Shown here: in pieces, positions 57,557-64,000 of the stretch | Position numbering within the stretch: position 1 is the first letter of the stretch | Layout of the letters: each line of letters begins with the position of its first letter | Source of the DNA: Biancaea sappan | Lineage: Eukaryota; Streptophyta; Magnoliopsida; Fabales; Fabaceae | Length of the DNA: 64,000 nucleotides | Direction: 5' to 3' | Assembly: GCA_037074585.1 (NCBI GenBank) | Contig: CM073493.1 | Location: 39,767,501 to 39,831,500 of the forward strand | Translations under genes and position numbers: made by a program | The notes under the pieces: generated by a model | What the model was told of the DNA's origin: nothing | Databases searched by the model: none | What the model saw: the letters and a program-made list of their open reading frames with translations, nothing else

Positions 57557-57973
57557 ATTATCAACACCATATCAAAATTCATATGTAGCCCAAGAAGCCC
57601 AATCAAATTGAATCCAAATCCAAGAATGTTAAGTTGGTGAAGTAGGTTGGTGAAGAAGGTTAGGTTTGGTTGGTGAAGAAGTTAGGTTTGGTTGGTGAAA
57701 AATTAGGTTTGGTTGGTGAAGATGTGTGGTTATTAGAATTTTGAGATAATTTATTCGTACGGTTTAGATTTGTTTGCAAGTACTATAAATACCCCTCCCC
57801 CCTTCATTATAAATCATCAAGTAGTAGAAGAAGTAGTAGTGCACTTTAAAGAGTTCTTTAAAGTGTAGTATTGTGGTTAGTGTGAGAAAGAGTGAGCTTT
57901 CAATATTGAGTGTTGTAATTTTTCTTCAAAGTTGTCTTAATATATTTAGTGCCCAAGAGTGTTGTGTTCAACA
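57551..57973 (+). repeat. Copia 3' LTR
   Basis: 423 bp, four differences from the 5' LTR. The same hairpin-forming inverted repeat lies at 57842-57865. Confidence 0.95.
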
Positions 57974-59188
57974 GTACAGAACTATGAAACTCAAATTGGA
58001 ACGGCTTTGGAAACTTCAAAGAAGCTTTGAGCTGATGGATGTGGACCATGGATTCTTCATGGTGAAATTTGATCGTGTTGAGGATAGGGAGAAGGTGATT
58101 GGCGGGGCCCCTTGGATGGTTTTTGACCATTACCTGGCAGTGTCCCATTGGAGCCCGGATTTTAATTCTCCGACAGACAAGACATTGGTTTAGATTCGAA
58201 TCCCTGGGATGAATTTAGTCTTCTATGATGAGAGCCTTCTGTTAGCAATGGCGTCAGTGGTTAGGCAGCCCATCAAAGTTGATGAAAATACCCTATGGGT
58301 GGAGAGGGGGCGGTTTGCAAGGATATGTGTGGAGATAAATCTGAATCAGCCTGTTGTGGGGAAAATTTGGGTGCGTGGTAATTGGTTTAAAATTGAGTAT
58401 GAGGGGCTTCATGTTCTTTGTAGTGTGTGTGGATGCTATGGCCATATCTCCAGAAATTGCACTCCTTCTCTGAGAAATAATGAGCAGGAAGGCTTCAAGG
58501 TCCCTTACACTGGTGTAGCTGCCGGCGGCAGTACCGAGGGCGGAGAATCGAATGATGTTATTACTAGCGAGAATTACGTTAAGGAGATTGCTCATAATCT
58601 TGACAGTACGGGCCAACCGCCGAAGAACCAAGAGTTAACGCATGGTGATTGGCTGGTGGTTTCTAAGAAAACAGGTCGTTGAAGGTGAGCATGAAAGGGA
58701 AGGAGAGAATCGTGGGATTGAAGGATGCTAATGATAGAAAATTTACGTTTAATAGAGTTGCTAAGCTATTTAAGGAAGGCACATCAGTTAGTGGGTCCCG
58801 CACGCAAAAATTAGGGGGATCCCGTTATGCACATGCACATAGAGGATACTTAGGTGCATACTGGAAATGGATCAAACAAAGAGCTGAAGAGGTCGCAGTC
58901 CTCGATAAAGAAACGGCCTCGGTAGGAAGACATGTTAGTAAAGGCGAACCCCCCACATGCCATGAACTCTGTTGCTACCACTGTGCCAGGAATAGCAGAT
59001 ATGGTACTGTTTCTGTAGCTGCGCCATCTTCCTCTACCAAATTTGTTGAAGCTCGGGTCAACAATTTCAACCTGCTGGAAGGTCAGGGTCTGCAGGAGGG
59101 TGGTACTGTTAATAGTGTCGAGAACATTAAACCTCCTGATACGGTGTACGGGTTGGGTCCTGATTCTACTGTAGAGATGATAGCTTGA
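57974..59188 (+). pseudogene. LINE ORF1, C-terminal part with zinc knuckle
   Basis: Continues ORF1 after the Copia insertion: DUF4283 text (FFMVKFDRVEDREKVIGGAP; VSHWSPDF), a TAG at 58191-58193 where TGG fits, then GMNLVFYDESLLLAMASVV and a CX2CX4HX4C knuckle (CSVCGCYGHISRNC, 58419-58460). A frame change lies near 58680; reading then runs to 59188. ORF1-type proteins bind LINE RNA. About 120 bp separate it from ORF2. Confidence 0.8.
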
Positions 59189-59309
59189 GTTAGTCATGAA
59201 ATTATGTGCTCTCATGTTTCGTTCAATGAGGATCAAAATCAGCAAGATATGAGGATGTCCAATGTCTGTTAGTTGGAGGTGGGTCTTTAAATCTTTTACT
59301 AGTTTTTTA

Positions 59310-60369
59310 ATGATTAAGTTTCAAAATTTAGTTATTCTCTACTGGAACATTCGAGGTGCGGTCAATAAGGCCAGTAAGCGTCATACTCGAGAGTTGGTAA
59401 GTAAGTATTCCCCTTCGATTGTCATTTTGGTTGAAACTCACTGTCCTTTTAGTAGGGTGGAGAGGTTTGGCATGGTCTTGGTTAGGAGATTGGTGCTATT
59501 GCTGAAGCTCAAAGGCAGGCTGGGCGAATATGGCTCTTAGTAGAACGAGGTAGTTGATTTTCTGTTTTGGTCTTTGATATCCACCAGCAAGCTGTTATGA
59601 TGTGTATTCGTAAAGGTTTGAGGGAGTGGTTTTGTACTACTGTCTATACGAGTCCTATTGCTGTGACTAGAGAGCTTTTGTGGAGTTATCTCATGCAGCT
59701 TAGGTCATCGCTTCAGGGCCCCTGGATGATTCTTGGCTATTTCAATGAAGTCTTTCTCCCTTCGGAGGTTCGTGAGGGTTACCTCTTGAGGAGCAAAGCT
59801 GCTAAGTTTGCAATGGTGTTAGATCATTGTAGTTTATTGACTTAGGTGCTTCTGGGAATGCTTTTACTTAGTTAAGAAGAGCTGAGGGCTCTCAAGCTAT
59901 TGCTAAAAGGTTGGATTGAGTGCTTGCTACTGTGATTGGAGAGGGTGCTTTCCTGAGGCTTTTGTGGAAAACCTCTGTCGTGTAACCTCGGATCATAGCC
60001 CTATTCTTTTACATTGTAAAAGCATTATAGTTGCGAAGCCGGATCGCCCTTTTTGCTTCGTAGCAGCTTGGGTTTACCATAATGATTACATGTCTGTTGT
60101 TTGTAAAGCGTGGAAGGAGGGACATCATTCGATTCTTCGGAGCTTGGATAAAGTTAGGATTGATTCTTTAGCTTTTAATCAAGACATTTTTGGTAATATA
60201 TTTCACAAAAAACAGGTTTTAGAGACGAGGTTGAAAGGCATCCAATGAAAGCTTGAGACAGTGGATGATCTTAGACTTACTTTGCTTGAAGTTGGTCTCC
60301 AACGTGAACTTAATGATGTTCTTAAGCAAGAAGAAATACTTTGGTTTTAGAAGTCTAAAGAGTAGTGGG
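59310..60369 (+). pseudogene. LINE ORF2: endonuclease domain, broken
   Basis: The start MIKFQNLVILYWNIRGA carries the first endonuclease motif (N, with WNIRGA). It is followed by LVETH (the catalytic Glu region), a GYFNEV segment where the family has GDFNE (the catalytic Asp is replaced by Tyr), and TSDHSPILLH (the catalytic His motif). At least two frame changes and stops (near 59490, 59843, 59870-59915) separate the blocks. The domain nicks target DNA in active LINEs; this copy would not. It is interrupted at 60370 by a hAT element. Confidence 0.8.
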
Positions 60370-61348
60370 CAGTGGCGTATCCAGGACCCCTTGGTCAGGG
60401 GGGGCAAAATTTACATTTGCTTTTCTGAATCTGATAGTAACTCTTCTAAATTAATTTTAATTTATTATTTATTTAATAGTAATTTCCTCTTAAAAATATT
60501 TCTATTACAAAAAAATTGTTTTTCTTCTAAATCCTAATTGCATAATCAATCAACTAATTTGATTGAATTAGGCCTATATACAAAAACCACAAATTTCAAA
60601 CTTTTACAAAGAGGTCCCTAATACTGTAATGATAAATTAATCATCGTCAAAAAAAAATTTCATGAAATTGACTTCATAAATATATTACTCATGATCATAA
60701 TTGTATAATAAATCAACTAATTTGATAGAATTAGACCTATGTACAAAAATCATAAATTAGCTTTTACAAAGAGGTCCCTAATAATGGAATGATAAATTAA
60801 CTATCATCAAGAAAAAATTTCATAAAATTGACTGTACAAATATATTACTCATGATCCTAATTATACAATCAATCAATCAATTTGATAGAATTAGACATAT
60901 ATACAAAAACCTCAAATTTCAAGCTTTTACAAAGAGGTCCCTAACAATGGAATGATAAATTAACCATCATCAAAAAAAATTTTCATAAAATTGACTTCAC
61001 AAATATGTTACTCATAATCATAATTACATAATCAATTAACCAATTTAATAGAATTAGACATATGTACAAAAAATGTAAATTTTAAACTTTTACAAAGAGG
61101 TCCCTAATAATGGAATGAGAAATTAACCATCATTAAGAAAATATTTTGTGACTCTGGGAAGTAAGAGTCTTGTGACTGTGAGTAGTAGAGAGGGAGTGAG
61201 TCACTGAATTGGTTCAAAAAAATATTAAGGGGGTTCAAAAAAAAACAAAGAGGGGGGGCAAATTAAAAAAAAAAATTTTTTACATAAACTTCTCTAAATT
61301 TCAGGGGGTGCAACTGCACCCCCTGAATTCTAAGTGGCTCCGCCACTG
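60370..61348. mobile_element. Non-autonomous hAT element, 979 bp, TSD gtagtggg
   Basis: The termini CAGTGGCGTATCCAGG and (minus strand) CAGTGGCGGAGCCACT are typical hAT TIRs. The 8-bp duplication gtagtggg is exact (60362-60369, 61349-61356). Near the ends lie G/C tracts (ggtcaggggggc; ggggggtgcaactgcacc). The interior is a four-copy tandem array and encodes nothing. Confidence 0.95.
60536..61140. repeat. 160-163-bp tandem array inside hAT element, four copies
   Basis: The anchor cttttacaaagaggtccc occurs at 60601, 60761, 60924 and 61087. Each unit also carries a diverged taatcaatcaactaatttga block and a catcatcaa.aaaaattt block. The copies are diverged from each other, so the amplification is old compared with the insertion. 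Confidence 0.9.
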
Positions 61349-61356
61349 GTAGTGGG

Positions 61357-62045
61357 TGCGTTTTGGGGACCATAATACTAAGTTCTTTCATACCCAGACT
61401 CTTGTTCATAGAAAGAAGAATAAAATCCAAGGCTTATTTCTGTCTAATGGGAATTGGTGCACGGAGGATAATGTTCTTAAAGAGGATGTGCTTGCTTTTT
61501 ATAAAAATTTTGTTTTCTCCTCCTCTGGTTTCTAATTATGCTTTATTTGAAGCCCCTCTTTTTCCTAAGTTAAGTGAGGCTGACTATATTTCCTTGATTA
61601 AAGGTGTTCCTAAGGATGAGGTCGTTTGGCTATCTTTAGTATGAAGTCTTTTAAAGCTCTTGGCCCTGATGGATTTCAACCCTTCTTTTTCAAGCACTAT
61701 TGGGAGGTAGTTGGTGATTATCTTTGGCATTTGGTTAATGAAGCCTTTATTAGAGGTTATTCTAATGAGTGTATTGCTGAGACTCTTGTTGTCCTCATCC
61801 CAAAGATCTCAAATCTTGTGCATTTGAAAAATTTCAGGCTGATCAGTTTGTGTAATGTGGTTGATAAAGTGATCATGAAAGTGTTGGTCCAACGTTTGCA
61901 TCCTCTCTTGCATGATTTTATTGGCCCCCTTCAAAGTAGTTTTATTCCTGGGAGAGGGACTAAAGATAACGCAATCATAGCTCAAGAAGTTATCCATTAC
62001 ATGCACCACTCTAAATCCATAAACGGGATTATTGCCTTTAAAATT
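61357..62045 (+). pseudogene. LINE ORF2: reverse-transcriptase N-terminal half
   Basis: After the hAT element the frame resumes WVRFGDHNTKFFHTQTLVHR, then frame changes lead to RT text: KSFKALGPDGFQPFFFKHYW (finger), NFRLISLCNVVDKVIMKVLV and QSSFIPGRGTKDNAIIAQEV (conserved LINE RT blocks). It stops at GIIAFKI where the second Copia begins; the catalytic FADD block and 3' end are not in the window. Confidence 0.85.
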
Positions 62046-62316
62046 TGTTAGGTTACTGAAAGGCAATAAATCAAGGAGAAAGATTGAGAAGAACACACAA
62101 GAAGTTACGTGGTTCGGTCAATGCGACCTACGTCCACGGACAGAGAGAATATCTGTATTATTTTCTGACGGAGGCTATACAGAGAGAAATTACATCAACA
62201 ACTCTAGCAATGAATTCCCTCACACTCATATATATAGAGACAAATGGGTCATGGGTCATGGGTCGTGGGTCGGGTTACAAACCGGGTCACCCACAAAATT
62301 CAAGTCAAACCCAACA
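62046..62316 (-). repeat. 3' LTR of second Copia element
   Basis: On the minus strand TGTTGGGTTTGAC...CCTAACA, 271 bp, preceded by the purine tract CAAGGAGGGAAAT. A diverged 7-bp repeat (atgggtc, four to five copies, 62243-62274) lies just upstream, in the minus-strand sense, of a TATA-like CTATATATATG. Confidence 0.8.
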
Positions 62317-62397
62317 ATTTCCCTCCTTGACTTGAATTCTCTCAAATCACCAGAACTAAATATAAATTCATCTCTGTCATTCAAGCCCTGTAAGGCT

Positions 62398-64000
62398 TCA
62401 TGGAATGCGAACATTCACCAAGTCCAAGCTATGCTTGAACTTCTCTGAAGGTAGAGCCTTTGTCAACATATCTGCTGGGTTATCTGCTGTGGCTATCTTC
62501 TCGACGGACAATTTCTTGTCTTCTATCACATCTCGAATAAAATTCAATCTGATATCAATATGCTTCGACCTCTCATGGTAGACTGGATTCTTGGCCAAAC
62601 TTAATGCACTCTGACTATCACAATAAATGATAGGTCTCTAAATATTTAACCCCAGACTGTCAATCAAACCATGCAACCACATACCTTCCTTAACTCCTTC
62701 TGCCAATGACATGTATTCTGCTTCAGTGGTAGACAAGGCAACTGTAGATTGAAGTGTTGCCTTCCAACTGACAGCACATCCATTCAGAGTCAAGACATAG
62801 CATGTTAAGGATCTCCTCCTCAAAAGATATCTAGCATAATCTGAATCTGTATAACCAACCAAGCCACGATCAGATTTATCAGCACCATAAACCAAGCAAA
62901 TATTACTCGTACCTTTCAGATACCGCATAATCCATTTAACTGCACTCCAGTGAGCTCTCCCAGGATTACTCATAAACCTGCTTACCACACTGACTGCATG
63001 AGCTAGATCAGGCCTAGTACACACCATTGCATACATCAAGCTTCCAACAGTATTACAGTAGGGCACTGAACTCATGTACCCTTTTTCCTCAGCTGTAGTA
63101 GGTATTGTACTAGCATCAAGTTTAAAATGTGCCGCCAACGGAGTACTAACCGGCTTAGACTTATTCATTTGGAAAGACTGCAACAATTTTTCTATGTATT
63201 TCTGTTGAGATACATACAGTAAACCTGCACTTCTATCTCTCCAAATCTCCATGCCCAATATCTTCTTGGCTGCACCCAAATCCTTCATCTCAAACTCACT
63301 GCTCAACAAGGCTTTCAAACTATTAATTTCAACCTTGTTCTTTGCAGCAATTAATATATCATCAACATATAGCAACAAATAAATATAAGAATCATCTGCA
63401 AGTTTCTTAGAGTAGACACAGTTATCAAACTGATTACGCAGAAAATCATGGGAAGTCATGAATGCATCAAATTTCTTGTACCGCTGTCTAGGAGACTGCT
63501 TCAAACCATACAAGGACTTTTTCAACAAACATACATGATCTTTCTTCCCATAATCAAGAAATCCTTCTGGCTGTGACATATAGATCTGCTCCTCTAAATT
63601 TCCATGTAAGAAAGCAGTTTTCACATCCAGTTGTTCCAACTCTAAGCCAAAAACACTTACCATGGACAAAAGGACACGAATGGTTTTATGCTTCACAACT
63701 GGGGAGAAAACTTCATGATAATCAATTCCCTCCTTTTGTGAAAAACCCTTGGCCACGAGTCGTGCTTTGAACCTTGCTGGTTCAACTCCAGGAATACCTT
63801 CTTTCTTCTTGAAGACCCATTTGCATCCTACCGGTTTCACTCCCTTTGGTAACGGTACAAGATCCCATGTTTCATTCTTCTCAAGAGATTGCATCTCTTC
63901 ATTCATTGCAACCAGCCATTCTGATACTTCTCTACTCTCAACTGCTTCTTTATATGATCTCGGGTCATCAGAATCAATGCTTTCACCTACTGTCAAGGCA
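62398..64000 (-). pseudogene. Second Copia: RT-RNase H, runs past window end
   Basis: The minus-strand frame opens with SREVSEWLVAMNEEMQSLEK (RT entry), ARLVAKGFSQKEGIDYHEVF and LDVKTAFLHGNLEEQIYMSQ. It has LLLYVDDILIAAKN (catalytic YVDD) and RNase H text (YTDSDYARYLLRRRSLTCYV; TTEAEYMSLAEG; NPVYHERSKHIDIRLNFI), ending at 62398 with DLVNVRIP. One in-frame TAG at 62638-62640 breaks RNase H just before the RPIIYCDSQSAL block. RT text (KYIEKLLQSFQMNKSKPVST) is uninterrupted. Integrase and gag lie beyond base 64000. The element inserted in the LINE RT. Confidence 0.9.

Larger units (their letters stand above)
46464..57973 (+). mobile_element. Copia retrotransposon, nearly complete, with nested LTR element
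   Basis: Two 423-bp LTRs (46464-46886, 57551-57973) differ at four sites (about 1%), so insertion is recent. A primer site for initiator tRNA-Met follows the 5' LTR and a purine tract precedes the 3' LTR. Gag, protease, integrase, RT and RNase H are all recognisable. Without the 6.3-kb nested insertion the element would be about 5.2 kb, the usual Copia size. Lesions: one frameshift in gag, two CGA-to-TGA-type stops, and the insertion within integrase. Host flanks gtacag are identical (46458-46463, 57974-57979). Confidence 0.95.
46100..62045 (+). mobile_element. LINE retrotransposon, interrupted by Copia and hAT insertions
   Basis: A plant L1-type LINE with ORF1 (46132-46463 plus 57974-59188) and ORF2 (59310-60369 plus 61357-62045). 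It is interrupted by a Copia element with 6-bp identical flanks (gtacag) and a hAT element with an 8-bp duplication, and cut at 62046 by a second Copia LTR. ORF2 stops inside the RT palm; the rest may lie beyond the window on the far side of the second Copia. The start is approximate. Confidence 0.85.

Noticed and set aside
58293..58631. 112-codon minus-strand ORF antisense to LINE ORF1
   Set aside because: Shadow of the real LINE ORF1 with its zinc knuckle on the plus strand.

Overview
The window is intergenic, transposon-dense DNA of a flowering plant, most likely a eudicot: AT-rich, with a CC-NB-LRR resistance-gene relic, Copia and Gypsy-type LTR elements, plant LINEs, CACTA, hAT and MITE elements, and a pararetrovirus-like relic. 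No sequence feature fixes the species. I see no gene that is clearly intact and of host origin; nearly every readable frame belongs to a mobile element or a pseudogene.

Layout: 1-7215 is the 3' part of a broken NB-LRR gene (end of NB-ARC, MHD motif, LRR exons) with several frameshifts, nonsense codons and a recent 331-bp tandem duplication. 7667-9123 is a reverse-strand Copia fragment. 9130-10500 is a scrambled caulimovirid-like relic. 12960-13440 is a LINE ORF1 scrap, 13712-16153 a long-TIR element holding a solo-LTR-like insert, and 16640-18100 a Copia relic with a short LINE tail in its leader. 18490-21435 is a decayed CACTA-like element. From 22204 to 36280 there are solo LTRs, one of them (23786-30341) split by a non-autonomous LTR element (25666-29706). 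36581-44377 holds two CACTA elements, a TRIM and a MITE. 46100-62045 is a LINE interrupted by a Copia element (46464-57973), which is itself interrupted by a tandem LTR-internal-LTR-internal-LTR array of a second non-autonomous element (48726-55069). The same LINE is also hit by a hAT element (60370-61348) and ends at a second, reverse-strand Copia that runs out of the window.

The most interesting signal is an architecture, not a gene. At least six LTR sites carry arrays of short palindromes of three unrelated sequences (ATCAGTCGACTGAT, YACCGCTATAGCGGTR, TGGTGCCTAGGCACCA type). All are arranged as pairs about 22 bp apart (20-22, mostly exactly 22), repeated with a period of about 70-80 bp. 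In four LTRs the array lies directly upstream of a TATA-like box. Two of the elements (25666-29706 and 48726-55069) share their U5 end, tRNA-Asp-type primer site, a 37-nt leader block and the polypurine-tract region, yet have completely different palindromes in the same LTR position. This suggests a modular, fast-changing regulatory array with a conserved geometry. All boundaries and comparisons were made by eye; no alignment or database search was run.
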